Notes: generated by a model from the letters alone, not told the origin. A DNA stretch of 47,265 nt from Candidatus Saccharimonadota bacterium (GCA_028288985.1 JAQGHE010000051.1:1-47265), one strand, 5' to 3'. Shown: positions 37,109-46,430, counted from the stretch's first letter. A program made the numbers and translations.

Positions 37109-38452
37109 TTATACCCGGGCGTCAAGCACCTGCTTGGAGCTGCTGCCGTTTTTATAGATTTTTAGGTCCGAGGTGTCCTTTTGCCACTGCTTGATTACGG
37201 GATCGAGTATTTTCCAGGAAGCTAAAATTTCGCCGCCGCTGGCAAATAGGCTTTGATTGCCCAGCATGGCATCAACCAAAACCTGTTCGTAGGCGTTGGG
37301 GAGCCGATCGAAATGCTGCTGATAAGAAAATTCCAGGGGGACCTTTTGCAGCCTGCGCAGGTAGCCGGGGCTCTTGACCCATAGGCCCAGTTCTATACCC
37401 TCGTGCGGCTGGACCCGCAGGCGCAGCAGGTTGGGCTTTTCGTTTTTTGCTGCTTTAAAATGGACCCTTATTTCGGTTAACCGTTCGTTTAGCTTCTTAC
37501 CGGTTGTCAGGGTGATGGGCACGCCTTCCCACCTGGGGTCTTTGCTGCTGATTTTTAAATGCACGAAGGTTTCAGTGACTGAACCCGGTGCGCCGGCCTC
37601 TTCTTTGTAATCCGCGTACTGGCCCCGCACCACCCCGGCCGTAGAGCTATCGAACCTAACCGGCTGCAGGTTGGATAACGCAGCTAACCGCCGCCTGGGT
37701 ATTTCTTCAAAATCAAATATGTCGGAGCAAGGTTCCATCAGCACCAAAGCCGCCAATTGGAGGCCGTGGCTTTGGACTATATCGCGCAGGGCGCCGGTTG
37801 GTTCGTAAAAATCGCCGCGCCCCTCAATGCCGATGCTCTCCAGCACGTCTATTTCTATCTTTTCAATGAACCGATTGTTCCAGATGTTGCGGAACATGGC
37901 ATTGCTGCCCAGAAAGACCGTTATATTCTGGGCCATTTCTTTGGCCAGGTAGTGATCTATGCGATACACCTGGTCTTCGCTGAAGTACTTGGACGTTTGA
38001 GTAATCAACTGCCGGGCCGACTCCAAATCCGAGCCGAAAGGTTTTTCCAGCAGCAGCTTGGCGTGGTTTTTGTTAAGGCCGGCTTCGCCCAGGTTCTTAA
38101 TTATCGGCAACACGCCGGCGGGCGGCACCACCAGATAGTAAATAACCTGGGCCTGCTTGCCGAAATCTTTTCGTAGTTCGGAAATTTTTGTGTCCAGCTG
38201 TTTATAGTCTTCGGGGTTGTCTACGTCCATCTGGAAAAGCTGAGTCTTAGGCCGCAGAACCTTAACATCATCAGCAATCACTGACTCTACGTCCACTTGC
38301 CGGCGCGAAACGCCAAGGATTATAAAATCATCTTCAACATGGCCGGCTTTTACGATTTGGGCCAGGGCCGGCAGTAAATAGCGGCGCGACAAATCGCCGG
38401 TGATGCCAAAAATCACAAAGATAGTCGGGGGTAAAACCTCGTTTTCAGTCAT
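37109..38452 (-). CDS. zwf: Glucose-6-phosphate 1-dehydrogenase
   Basis: First step of the oxidative pentose phosphate pathway: glucose 6-phosphate to 6-phosphogluconolactone with NADP reduction. 447 aa, a little shorter than usual (about 480-490). N-terminal cofactor motif F-G-I-T-G-D-L-S-R-R (15-24) replaces the common G-A-S-G-D-L; the active site R-I-D-H-Y-L-A-K-E is near 163-171; later conserved parts include V-Q-S-H-G-L-Q and R-W-E-G-V-P-I. It supplies NADPH and pentoses, fitting Saccharibacteria. Divergent from the ATP synthase operon. Confidence 0.95.
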   Translation of the reverse strand: MTENEVLPPTIFVIFGITGDLSRRYLLPALAQIVKAGHVEDDFIILGVSRRQVDVESVIADDVKVLRPKTQLFQMDVDNPEDYKQLDTKISELRKDFGKQAQVIYYLVVPPAGVLPIIKNLGEAGLNKNHAKLLLEKPFGSDLESARQLITQTSKYFSEDQVYRIDHYLAKEMAQNITVFLGSNAMFRNIWNNRFIEKIEIDVLESIGIEGRGDFYEPTGALRDIVQSHGLQLAALVLMEPCSDIFDFEEIPRRRLAALSNLQPVRFDSSTAGVVRGQYADYKEEAGAPGSVTETFVHLKISSKDPRWEGVPITLTTGKKLNERLTEIRVHFKAAKNEKPNLLRLRVQPHEGIELGLWVKSPGYLRRLQKVPLEFSYQQHFDRLPNAYEQVLVDAMLGNQSLFASGGEILASWKILDPVIKQWQKDTSDLKIYKNGSSSKQVLDARV

Positions 38453-38490
38453 TTACTTTAATTATAGACCTACTCGCTTGCTATAAGTAG

Positions 38491-38519
38491 TGACTCTCGA
38501 GAGGAAAAACTGATACAAT
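38491..38519 (+). promoter_or_regulatory. Promoter of the ATP synthase operon
   Basis: TGACTC-like -35 (38491-38496), 17-bp spacer and TACAAT (38514-38519). An ATG follows after 8 nt (38528). Confidence 0.5.
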
Positions 38520-38527
38520 ACTATTAA

Positions 38528-38575
38528 ATGCGTGGAGGGCACCAATCTTTTACGCGACCCGCATGCAAGTGCTAG
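38528..38575 (+). CDS. Possible 15-codon leader peptide of the atp operon
   Basis: ATG at 38528 lies 8 nt after the -10 box, so it would be translated from a leaderless mRNA. The frame reads M-R-G-G-H-Q-S-F-T-R-P-A-C-K-C then TAG. Two GCATGC sites (about 38561 and 38583) can pair after it, ahead of the atpB ribosome site AAGGAG. This could control atp expression, or be chance. Confidence 0.35.
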   Translation: MRGGHQSFTRPACKC

Positions 38576-38606
38576 CCGCCCGGCATGCCGTGGGTAAGGA
38601 GAATAA

Positions 38607-39410
38607 TTGATCAATACATTTGCACTAACAACTGAACCGCTGGCCGCCGAGAAGCTTTTTAATATAGGGCCGCTGAGCGTTACTAACTCCATGCTATTTG
38701 GCGTGCTTATTGCCATTTTTACGATCGGGCTGCTGCTGCTGGCCGCCAAAATGACCCAGCTTCACCCCCGTTCGCGCTTCGCCTATATTATAGAGCTTTT
38801 GGTAGACGGTATCTGGGCTACCGCTATCGGCACTTTTGGCGATCGCAAGACCGCCCTTAAACACCTGCCGCTTCTGGCTACCCTTTTCATCTTTATACTT
38901 TTTTGCAATCTTGCCGGCTCCGGGTTGCTGCCTTTTATCGGGCCGCTGCAGGCGCATACTCACGGGGGCGAGACCATATCGCTGCTTAGGCCCCTCACAA
39001 CCGACTTGAACGCCACGCTTTCCATGGCTATACTCACGATTGGCCTTGTACAGTTTTATGCTATCCGCCAGCTTGGCATCCGGGGCCACCTGCGCCACTA
39101 TTTTGCCGCGCCGCTATACAACCCCATGAACCTGTTCATAGGTTTGAACGAAGTGTTTGGCGAGCTGCTACGGATCGTAACTCTATCAATGAGGTTGTTC
39201 GGTGTTATTTACGCCGGCGAAGTATTGATTCACGCCGTTGACCAGCTAGCTGGAAATTTTGGCTGGCTGGGCATGGTGCCCACCGTTCTGATGGAAATAT
39301 TTTTCTCCATCATCCAGGCTTATGTGTTTATGATGCTTTCTGCCACCTATCTATCGGTAGCGATCGGCAGTGAACATAGTGAGAAAAAAGCAGCGGAGGC
39401 TGCGCATTAA
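38607..39410 (+). CDS. atpB: F0F1 ATP synthase subunit a
   Basis: Proton-channel subunit of F0. 267 aa, five or six transmembrane helices. The essential arginine is in L-S-M-R-L-F-G (about residue 195), with E-V-F-G-E-L-L-R-I-V just before. Start is TTG at 38607, 5 nt after AAGGAG; the encoded M-I-N-T-F-A-L-T-T begins the protein. First gene of atpBEFHAGDC. N-terminal soluble region is short, as in many small genomes. Confidence 0.95.
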   Translation: MINTFALTTEPLAAEKLFNIGPLSVTNSMLFGVLIAIFTIGLLLLAAKMTQLHPRSRFAYIIELLVDGIWATAIGTFGDRKTALKHLPLLATLFIFILFCNLAGSGLLPFIGPLQAHTHGGETISLLRPLTTDLNATLSMAILTIGLVQFYAIRQLGIRGHLRHYFAAPLYNPMNLFIGLNEVFGELLRIVTLSMRLFGVIYAGEVLIHAVDQLAGNFGWLGMVPTVLMEIFFSIIQAYVFMMLSATYLSVAIGSEHSEKKAAEAAH

Positions 39411-39432
39411 TAAGGTAATTAAGGAGTTATAG

Positions 39433-39648
39433 ATGAACCACGTAGACCCAGCATTAATAAAAGGACTAGCCATCGGCCTTGGTGCCATCGGCCCGGCTAT
39501 CGGTGTCGGTTTGATTGGCGCCTCAGCAGTTGGAGCCATCGGCCGGAACCCGGAAATGCAAGGCCGGATTTTATCCACCGCCTTCGTTATGGCCGGTTTG
39601 GTTGATGCCGTTTTGGCCTTCGTCCTCCTAATTGTATTCACTACCTAA
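39433..39648 (+). CDS. atpE: F0F1 ATP synthase subunit c
   Basis: 71-aa hairpin that builds the rotor ring. TM1 has the Gly-rich G-L-A-I-G-L-G-A-I-G; the loop R-N-P-E is at 38-41; TM2 carries the ion-binding carboxylate D58 in A-G-L-V-D-A-V. Asp and the absence of the Gln/Glu-Ser sodium signature indicate a proton-type ring. AAGGAG 6 nt before ATG. Confidence 0.96.
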   Translation: MNHVDPALIKGLAIGLGAIGPAIGVGLIGASAVGAIGRNPEMQGRILSTAFVMAGLVDAVLAFVLLIVFTT

Positions 39649-39675
39649 AGGAAATATCAGCGAGGAATCTAAATA

Positions 39676-40203
39676 GTGATCATGCTTAATCCACAATTTG
39701 CTGCAAGCTCCGGCGGTATTTCGTCGCTGGGCGTTAATGGCCAGAGCTTCCTGTTCAACCTGATCACTTTCGCGATCGTACTGCTGATTTTACGCCGATG
39801 GGTATTTCCAAAGCTGGTAAAAACCCTGGAAGACCGACGTAAAACTCTGGAAGAAAGCCTGGTCCAAGCCCGCCAAACCGAAGAAGCGCTGGCTAACGCC
39901 GAAGTAAAAGCCGAAGAGCTGCTGACTAAAGCTCGGACTCAGGCCGACGCCGCACTAGCAGAGGCCAGAAAGCAAGCCGAAGTCATTATCGCCAAAGGTG
40001 AAACTGAGGCCGGCGAACGCGCCCGGCGCATCATCGCAGAGGCCGAGGCCCGCCTGGATATTGAGCGCCAACGCCTGCACCAGCAGCTGCGACGTGAACT
40101 AGCGGCACTGGTTGTTACGGCTACGGAAAAGGTGCTGCGCAAAAAGCTTGATGAGAAGACCGACCGCGAGCTGATTGAGAAAAGCCTGAAGGAGCTAGCC
40201 TAA
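39676..40203 (+). CDS. atpF: F0F1 ATP synthase subunit b
   Basis: 175-aa peripheral stalk subunit: one N-terminal helix (about 24-40, F-N-L-I-T-F-A-I-V-L-L-I-L) and a long charged coiled coil (about 45-160) rich in Ala/Glu/Arg. GTG at 39676 is 9 nt after AGGA; ATG at 39682 is the alternative. Anchors F1 to subunit a. Confidence 0.93.
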   Translation: MIMLNPQFAASSGGISSLGVNGQSFLFNLITFAIVLLILRRWVFPKLVKTLEDRRKTLEESLVQARQTEEALANAEVKAEELLTKARTQADAALAEARKQAEVIIAKGETEAGERARRIIAEAEARLDIERQRLHQQLRRELAALVVTATEKVLRKKLDEKTDRELIEKSLKELA

Positions 40204-40207
40204 AATT

Positions 40208-40600
40208 ATGATACGCACCAGCCGCCGCCAGCTAGCCAGGTACGGCGCCGACCAGCTTTTGGCCGGCATCCCGGCAAACACTATCGCCCGACATCTGGGT
40301 GCCGTTTTAGTTGAATCTAAAAAGACCAACCAGGCCGAACTGCTGCTATCGGACATCGCCTGGGAGTTGGAGCGCCGCGGCAAAGTATCAAACGTAGACA
40401 TCACTACGGCTACGCCCCTAACTGACCAGCTTCGGCGCGAACTTAGTGCTTTTATCAAAAAGTCGGTGAGCGTAGAGGGCACCGCCCTGCACGAGCTTAT
40501 CGACAAAGAAGTAATCGGCGGCATACGGATAGACACGGCCAGCCGCAGCTGGGATAAGACAATTGCAAGAGAATTAACAGAAATACGGGAGGCCTTTTAA
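40208..40600 (+). CDS. atpH: F0F1 ATP synthase subunit delta, short form
   Basis: 130 aa, clearly shorter than the usual about 178. The C-terminal signature is intact (V-I-G-G-I-R-I-D-T-A-S-R-S-W-D-K-T-I, about 102-119), but the N-terminal helical domain that binds the alpha N-terminus is reduced. Its stop overlaps the atpA start (TAATG). Position in the operon confirms identity. Confidence 0.88.
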   Translation: MIRTSRRQLARYGADQLLAGIPANTIARHLGAVLVESKKTNQAELLLSDIAWELERRGKVSNVDITTATPLTDQLRRELSAFIKKSVSVEGTALHELIDKEVIGGIRIDTASRSWDKTIARELTEIREAF

Positions 40601-42147
40601 TGGCAAAAACTGACTTTGACGTAAAGACACTAGCGAATGAGGTTAACCAGGCTATTGCTGATTTGAAAGAAGCCGGCAGTGAAAAATCCAGCGGTGTCGT
40701 TATCCGCGTCGGTGACGGCGTAGCTTGGATTTACGGCCTGCGCGATGCCGGATACGCCGAAGTTTTGGAAATTGAGGGCACCGGGGGCAAGCGGATCACG
40801 GCTTTCGCGCTGAACCTTATGGAAGACGAAGTCGGCGCCGTACTGCTTGGCGACGACCAGTATGTAAAAGCCGGCGCCCGCGTCAGCCTGACCGGCCATA
40901 TCTTGAGCGTACCGGTAGGCCCGGAACTAGCCGGCCGAGTTATCGACCCGCTGGGCCGCCCGCTGGACGGCAAGGGAGAAATCAAAACTAAAGCAACCGG
41001 CGACGTAGAACGAAACGCCCCCGGCGTTATTGCCAGAAAGAGCGTCCACGAACCCTTACTTACCGGCCTCACGGCCATTGATGCCATGGTTCCCATCGGC
41101 CGCGGCCAGCGCGAGCTGATTATCGGCGACCGCCAAACCGGCAAAACCGCTATCGCCGTCGACACCATGATCAACCAGGGTCGCCAGAAAACCGGAGTAA
41201 TTAATATTTACGTAGCCATCGGCCAAAAGAGCGCCAAAGTTGCCCGCCTGATTGAACGTCTTAAACGCGAAGGAGTCATGGACCAGACGGTAATCGTGGC
41301 CACTTCGGCAGCCGATCCGGCCAGCCTTCAATATTTAGCCCCTTATGCGGCTACAGCCGTGGGCGAATGGTTCCGCGACAACAAGCAGCACGCTCTGATT
41401 ATTTATGACGATCTAAGTAAGCACGCCATCGCCTACCGGCAGATGTCGCTGCTGCTGCGCCGGCCGCCGGGACGCGAAGCTTATCCGGGTGATGTCTTTT
41501 ACTTGCACTCCCGCCTTCTGGAGCGCTCCGCAAAGTTGTCCGATGATCTGGGCGGCGGCAGCCTAACCGCCCTGCCGATTATCGAGACCCAGGCCGGAGA
41601 CGTCAGCGCCTACATTCCAACCAATGTCATTTCCATCACCGATGGCCAGATCTATCTGGAAACCGACCTATTCTATCAAGGCGTTCGCCCAGCCATTTCC
41701 GTCGGCTTATCCGTTTCGCGTGTTGGTGGAGCCGCCCAGCCGCCGGCTACCCGTTCCGTGGCCGGAAGCCTACGCTTAAACTTAGCGCAGTACCGCGAAC
41801 TGGCCGCCTTCAGCCAATTTAGCAGCGACCTTGATGAGCAGACTCAAACCCAATTGTCCCGCGGCCACCTGCTGACGGAACTCTTGAAGCAACCCCAGTA
41901 CTCGCCGTTGGCTGTCTGGCAGCAAGTAGTTACCATCCTAGCCGGAACAGAGGGCGCCTTTGATAACGTGCCAATCGATAAGATTAAGTCTGCCCAGGAA
42001 GCCCTGCTGACCACCATCGAGCAAAAGCATAAGAAACTGATTGAAGAACTAAGCGGCGGCGAAAAGCCCTCTGACGCCACCCGCAAAAAAATCGTCGAGA
42101 TTGCCGCGGACGTAGCCAAGCAATATAAAGGAGTAAAGGCTAAATAG
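40600..42147 (+). CDS. atpA: F0F1 ATP synthase subunit alpha
   Basis: 515-aa non-catalytic nucleotide-binding subunit. Walker A G-D-R-Q-T-G-K-T (about 176-183), the family stretch P-A-I-S-V-G-L-S-V-S-R-V-G (near 365-377) with its conserved arginine, N-terminal beta-barrel and C-terminal helical bundle all present. Full length. Confidence 0.97.
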   Translation: MAKTDFDVKTLANEVNQAIADLKEAGSEKSSGVVIRVGDGVAWIYGLRDAGYAEVLEIEGTGGKRITAFALNLMEDEVGAVLLGDDQYVKAGARVSLTGHILSVPVGPELAGRVIDPLGRPLDGKGEIKTKATGDVERNAPGVIARKSVHEPLLTGLTAIDAMVPIGRGQRELIIGDRQTGKTAIAVDTMINQGRQKTGVINIYVAIGQKSAKVARLIERLKREGVMDQTVIVATSAADPASLQYLAPYAATAVGEWFRDNKQHALIIYDDLSKHAIAYRQMSLLLRRPPGREAYPGDVFYLHSRLLERSAKLSDDLGGGSLTALPIIETQAGDVSAYIPTNVISITDGQIYLETDLFYQGVRPAISVGLSVSRVGGAAQPPATRSVAGSLRLNLAQYRELAAFSQFSSDLDEQTQTQLSRGHLLTELLKQPQYSPLAVWQQVVTILAGTEGAFDNVPIDKIKSAQEALLTTIEQKHKKLIEELSGGEKPSDATRKKIVEIAADVAKQYKGVKAK

Positions 42148-42148
42148 T

Positions 42149-43027
42149 ATGGCCCAGACCAAGACTCTGCAGCGGCGCATCCGCTCCGTAAAAAACGCCG
42201 GGCAAATTACCAAAGCCCTGGAAGTCGTGGCCGCCAGCCGAATGCGCAAGATTTCCTCATACGTAGAAAAAAGCCGGATGTACGCCGAACTGGCCGCCTC
42301 CATCATGCGGCGCATCGCCCCAAGCGAGGAAGCTAAATTGAGCCCCTACTTCAGACCCAACGATGCCAAGGCTAAATTGTACGTAGTTTTTAACAGCGAC
42401 CGCGGCCAAGCCGGAGCCTTTAACTCTAATATCTTTAACGCCGTTAATAATGCCGCCCTGGAAGACCGCCAAAAAGGATTGTCCGTAAGCGCCGTGGTAT
42501 TTGGTCGTAAGGGCACCCACCATTTTTCCAGAATCTCTGATATCGACATGGTTGGCGCTTACGAAGACGTCCCGGATCTGCCGGAAGCCAATTACTTCGC
42601 ATCCGTGCTGGAGTTGATTAAGCGTTATGGAGACGGTGAGTTTGCCGGCGTGGATATCTTTTATACGAAGTTTGTGTCCAGCCTCAGCCAGCAGGCCAAG
42701 CGAGTCCAGCTGCTGCCCATAGCCCCGGAGGAAATCGAGGCCGCCAAGGAGGAAGAAGGACCGGTTAAAGTTTTCGAGTTTGAGCCGGACATCGAGGCCG
42801 TTTTGGATGAAGGCCTGCGGCTTTATTTTGAATCAAAGATTATGCAGGCCCGGATTGAATCAGCCACCAGCGAGTACGCCATGCGCATGGTGGCCATGGG
42901 CAATGCCAACCGCAACGCCAGCGATCTGGTTGATAGTTTGACACTTGAGATGAACTCCCTGCGCCAGGCCGCCATCACGCAGGAAATTGCCGAGATTACC
43001 GGCGGCTCCGAGGCATTAGCAGTATGA
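42149..43027 (+). CDS. atpG: F0F1 ATP synthase subunit gamma
   Basis: 292-aa central rotor shaft. N-terminal helix R-R-I-R-S-V-K-N-A-G-Q-I-T-K-A (10-24) and C-terminal R-M-V-A-M-G-N-A-N-R-N-A-S-D-L (about 246-260) are the conserved coiled-coil ends; Rossmann-like middle. One base after the atpA stop. Confidence 0.96.
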   Translation: MAQTKTLQRRIRSVKNAGQITKALEVVAASRMRKISSYVEKSRMYAELAASIMRRIAPSEEAKLSPYFRPNDAKAKLYVVFNSDRGQAGAFNSNIFNAVNNAALEDRQKGLSVSAVVFGRKGTHHFSRISDIDMVGAYEDVPDLPEANYFASVLELIKRYGDGEFAGVDIFYTKFVSSLSQQAKRVQLLPIAPEEIEAAKEEEGPVKVFEFEPDIEAVLDEGLRLYFESKIMQARIESATSEYAMRMVAMGNANRNASDLVDSLTLEMNSLRQAAITQEIAEITGGSEALAV

Positions 43028-43053
43028 AACCAGTAAAGAGAGGACAAAGATAA

Positions 43054-44439
43054 ATGGCCCAAGCAACCAAATCAGAAGTAAAAAAAGGCAGCATCGTTCA
43101 GATCGTCGGAGTGGTAGTAGACGTAGAGTTTGAAAACCACCTACCGGCTATTTATAACGCCCTGCGGGTAGAGCTGGAGGATAGAGTCCTGATGCTGGAA
43201 GTAGCCCAGCACCTCAGCAAAAATACCGTGCGGGCCATTGCGCTGGGGCCGACGGACCGCTTAGAGCGGGGACACGCCGCCGTTGATCTGGACGGACCGA
43301 TCAGCGTACCGGTTGGCGACGCCACCCTGGGACGCATGTTCAACGTCATCGGCGAGCCTATAGACGGCAAGCCAGCTCTTAAAAGCCCCAAGCTGGCTTC
43401 TATCCACCGCGAGCCGCCAACCCTGGAAGAACAAAGCGGCAAGGTTGAAATTTTTGAAACCGGAATCAAGGTAGTTGATCTTATCAGCCCGTTTACTAAG
43501 GGTGGAAAAGTCGGCCTGTTCGGCGGAGCCGGAGTGGGCAAAACCGTCTTTATTCAGGAATTGATCAATAACATCGCCAAGTTCCACGAGGGCAAGAGTG
43601 TTTTTGCCGGCGTCGGCGAGCGAACCCGCGAGGGCAATGATCTATATAAGGAAATGAATGAATCGGGAGTTATCAAAAATACGGCGCTGGTCTTCGGCCA
43701 AATGAATGAACCGCCAGGCGCCCGCCTGCGCATCGGCCTTACCGGTATGGCCATCGCCGAAAGCTTCCGGGACGAAGGCTCCGATGTGCTGCTATTCATC
43801 GACAACATCTTCCGCTTTACCCAAGCGGGCTCGGAAGTTTCGGCGCTGCTGGGCCGCCTGCCAAGCGCTGTAGGTTACCAGCCGACGCTGGCGACCGAGA
43901 TGGGCAACCTGCAAGAACGCATTACTTCCACGGATAAAGGCTCTATCACTTCCGTGCAAGCCGTCTTCGTGCCGGCCGACGACTTGACCGACCCGGCACC
44001 GGCCACAACTTTTGCCCACCTGGACTCCACTGTCGTGCTATCCCGTGCTTTGACGGAACTTGGTCTTTATCCTGCGGTTGACCCGCTGGATTCCAGTTCC
44101 ACGGTGCTCGATCCGGAGATAGTCGGCGAAGAGCACTACCAGGTAGCCCGCGAAGTACAGCGAGTACTTCAGCGCTACAAGGACCTTCAGGACATCATTG
44201 CCATCCTTGGTATGGAAGAGTTGTCCGAGGACGACAGGGCTCTTGTGGACCGCGCCCGCCGCATCCAGCGCTTCTTAACTCAGCCTTTCTACGTCGGCGA
44301 AACCTTCACCAATATCCCTGGAACTTACGTTCCGCTAAAGGAAACCATCCGCGGCTTTAAGGAAATCCTGGAAGGCAAACACGACAGCAAGAATGAACAG
44401 GCTTTCTATATGAAGGGCACCATAGACGACGTTAAGTAA
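43054..44439 (+). CDS. atpD: F0F1 ATP synthase subunit beta
   Basis: 461-aa catalytic subunit. Walker A G-G-A-G-V-G-K-T (about 157-164), G-E-R-T-R-E-G-N-D-L (about 189-198; catalytic Glu), A-L-L-G-R-L-P-S-A-V-G-Y-Q-P-T and the DELSEED-type helix E-E-L-S-E-D-D (about 388-394) in which one acidic position differs (D-E-L-S-E-E-D in E. coli). Confidence 0.97.
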   Translation: MAQATKSEVKKGSIVQIVGVVVDVEFENHLPAIYNALRVELEDRVLMLEVAQHLSKNTVRAIALGPTDRLERGHAAVDLDGPISVPVGDATLGRMFNVIGEPIDGKPALKSPKLASIHREPPTLEEQSGKVEIFETGIKVVDLISPFTKGGKVGLFGGAGVGKTVFIQELINNIAKFHEGKSVFAGVGERTREGNDLYKEMNESGVIKNTALVFGQMNEPPGARLRIGLTGMAIAESFRDEGSDVLLFIDNIFRFTQAGSEVSALLGRLPSAVGYQPTLATEMGNLQERITSTDKGSITSVQAVFVPADDLTDPAPATTFAHLDSTVVLSRALTELGLYPAVDPLDSSSTVLDPEIVGEEHYQVAREVQRVLQRYKDLQDIIAILGMEELSEDDRALVDRARRIQRFLTQPFYVGETFTNIPGTYVPLKETIRGFKEILEGKHDSKNEQAFYMKGTIDDVK

Positions 44440-44457
44440 CGGACGTTTTAGAATCAT

Positions 44458-44883
44458 ATGATTAATTTTCGTCTAGTTTCGGCAACCGGCACCAAATTTG
44501 AAGGCGATGTCTACGAGGTTATCCTGCCGGCCCAAGGCGGGGCGATTGCCGTATTTGAAGATCACATGCCCCTTATCAGTGCGGCCACCGGCGGCGTGAT
44601 AAGCGTGCGCGTCAAACCGACTGACCGCGATGACGACATGAAGCACTTCGCCGTCAGCGGCGGCCTGCTGGAGGTTGATGGTAAAAATCTGCGTTTCTTA
44701 AGCGATGACGTGACATCGTCCGACGAGGTCAGCGAAAAAGAAGCCGAAGCGGCGCTGGCCCGTGCTAAGGAATTGGTTGCTAATGCCGGCTCCCGCGCTG
44801 CTCTGCATGAGGCTCACCGCGTGCTGGCTCACAGCACCGCCAAATTACATATTGCCCGGATCAAACGCCGTCACCACAACTAA
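44458..44883 (+). CDS. atpC: F0F1 ATP synthase subunit epsilon
   Basis: 141-aa regulatory rotor subunit: N-terminal beta-sandwich (A-Q-G-G-A-I-A-V-F-E-D-H-M-P-L about 29-43; V-S-G-G-L-L-E-V about 66-73) and C-terminal two-helix domain. Last gene of the operon; its stop overlaps the convergent M32 peptidase stop. Confidence 0.94.
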   Translation: MINFRLVSATGTKFEGDVYEVILPAQGGAIAVFEDHMPLISAATGGVISVRVKPTDRDDDMKHFAVSGGLLEVDGKNLRFLSDDVTSSDEVSEKEAEAALARAKELVANAGSRAALHEAHRVLAHSTAKLHIARIKRRHHN

Positions 44884-46358
44884 TAATTCAGTTTTACCTT
44901 GGCTGCCAGATGCTCTAGCAGATATTCGGAACTCAGTTTCTCGCCGGTTACCCGCTCTATAAGCTCGTCGGCGTGGTAGCGGCGCCCGTGGCGATGGATA
45001 TTCTCTCGCTGCCAGCCAAGCAGCCCCTTAAACTTCCCTTTGGCAAAATCTTCGTCCATGGTTGGCAGCGCCTTACGGGCTGTAGCAAAAAGCTGTGCGG
45101 CGTACAGATTGCCAAGCGTGTAAGTAGGAAAATAACCGAAGGCGCCGTGAGACCAATGCACGTCTTGAAGCACCCCCTCGGCGTCATTCTTTATATCAAG
45201 TCCCAGATATAGTTTGACCTTGGCGTTCCAGGCGGCCGGCAGATCAGCGACAGCCAGATTACCCTCAATCAGATCTTTTTCTAATTCGTATCTGATAATT
45301 ATGTGCAGATTATAGGTCACTTCGTCAGATTCCACCCGGATCGGGTTGGGCTGCACGCGGTTGAGCCAAAGATAAAGTTCTTCTTCTGAAAATTTCTGTG
45401 CGCCAAAGTGTTCGGCTAATTGCGGGTAAAGAAAGGATGTGAATGGGCGGCTGCGCCCCACAAAATTCTCCCAGGTACGCGACTGCGATTCGTGTATGCC
45501 AAGCGAGCCGGCTTCGCCAAGTGGCGTACCGTGCTCGCTCGCCGGCAGACCTTGCTCGTAAAGAGCGTGGCCCGTCTCATGAATAGTAGAACCAAGCGCC
45601 CCCCAAAAGTCATTCGAATCATAGCGCGTGGTAATACGAACGTCCGTGGGATGGAGGCTGATCGTGAAAGGGTGCGGGCTGATATCGATGCGTCCGGTGT
45701 GCAGGTCATAGCCAAGAGCAGCCGCAATTTTTTGATTTAAAATAACCTGCTTATCCAGTGGATACTGCCGAGCGGGCAGACTAGGCACGCTTCCGCGAAC
45801 GGAACCGATTAATTCCGCCAGGCTGGCGGCTAGCGGCTTAAACACGGCGTCGATCTTCTGCACGGTCATATCGGGCTCAAACTCGTCCAGCAGGGCGTCG
45901 TACGGCGAATCTTTATAGCCCAGCAGACGGGCCTCTTCTATCTTCATCTTAAGAATTTCGCCAAGCACAGGCTCATAGATCTTAAAGTCGCTCTTCTTTC
46001 TGGCTTCAACCCAGGCGCTAAACGCCTTAGTTGTCAGGCGGGCCATGCGCTCCACGAATTCCGTGGGCAGTTTTTTGGCCTGATCTATGTCGCGCTTGGT
46101 TTCACGGACAATCACTTTCTCGTCATCGGTGAGTGAGTTAAAAACTTCCGGATCGGCAAGTTTATTAACTAGGCTGGTAAGCTCATCACTGGTTATACGT
46201 TCATGCAGTTCTGAGGATAGCTGGGCATTAACTTCTCCCCGGTATTCGTGGGCGCGTTCCGGCAAATTCACCTCTTCGTCCCAGCTCATGAGCGCCAAGG
46301 CGGATCCCAATTTGGTCAGACTTTGCAGGCGGGCTCTAAGGGTTTGAATTTCGGTCAT
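44880..46358 (-). CDS. Carboxypeptidase M32 (Taq family)
   Basis: 492-aa zinc metallocarboxypeptidase that removes C-terminal residues from peptides. Zinc motif H-E-T-G-H (about 260-264), then G-I-H-E-S-Q-S-R-T-W-E-N (about 287-298) giving the third ligand, and Y-N-L-H-I-I-I-R-Y-E-L-E near 345-356. Fully helical, cytosolic, standard length. TATATT lies 6 nt before ATG, so the mRNA is probably leaderless. Probably recycles host- or medium-derived peptides. Confidence 0.95.
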   Translation of the reverse strand: MTEIQTLRARLQSLTKLGSALALMSWDEEVNLPERAHEYRGEVNAQLSSELHERITSDELTSLVNKLADPEVFNSLTDDEKVIVRETKRDIDQAKKLPTEFVERMARLTTKAFSAWVEARKKSDFKIYEPVLGEILKMKIEEARLLGYKDSPYDALLDEFEPDMTVQKIDAVFKPLAASLAELIGSVRGSVPSLPARQYPLDKQVILNQKIAAALGYDLHTGRIDISPHPFTISLHPTDVRITTRYDSNDFWGALGSTIHETGHALYEQGLPASEHGTPLGEAGSLGIHESQSRTWENFVGRSRPFTSFLYPQLAEHFGAQKFSEEELYLWLNRVQPNPIRVESDEVTYNLHIIIRYELEKDLIEGNLAVADLPAAWNAKVKLYLGLDIKNDAEGVLQDVHWSHGAFGYFPTYTLGNLYAAQLFATARKALPTMDEDFAKGKFKGLLGWQRENIHRHGRRYHADELIERVTGEKLSSEYLLEHLAAKVKLNY

Positions 46359-46430
46359 CTATTAAATATAGCAAAGGAGTGTGTTAACAGGTTAAATATA
46401 GAACATTCTTTGCTATACTTGGGCATAAGT

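Noticed and set aside
39433..39648. Sodium-type c ring
   Set aside because: The ion-binding residue is Asp in a G-L-V-D-A context without the Gln and Glu-Ser/Thr sodium ligands.
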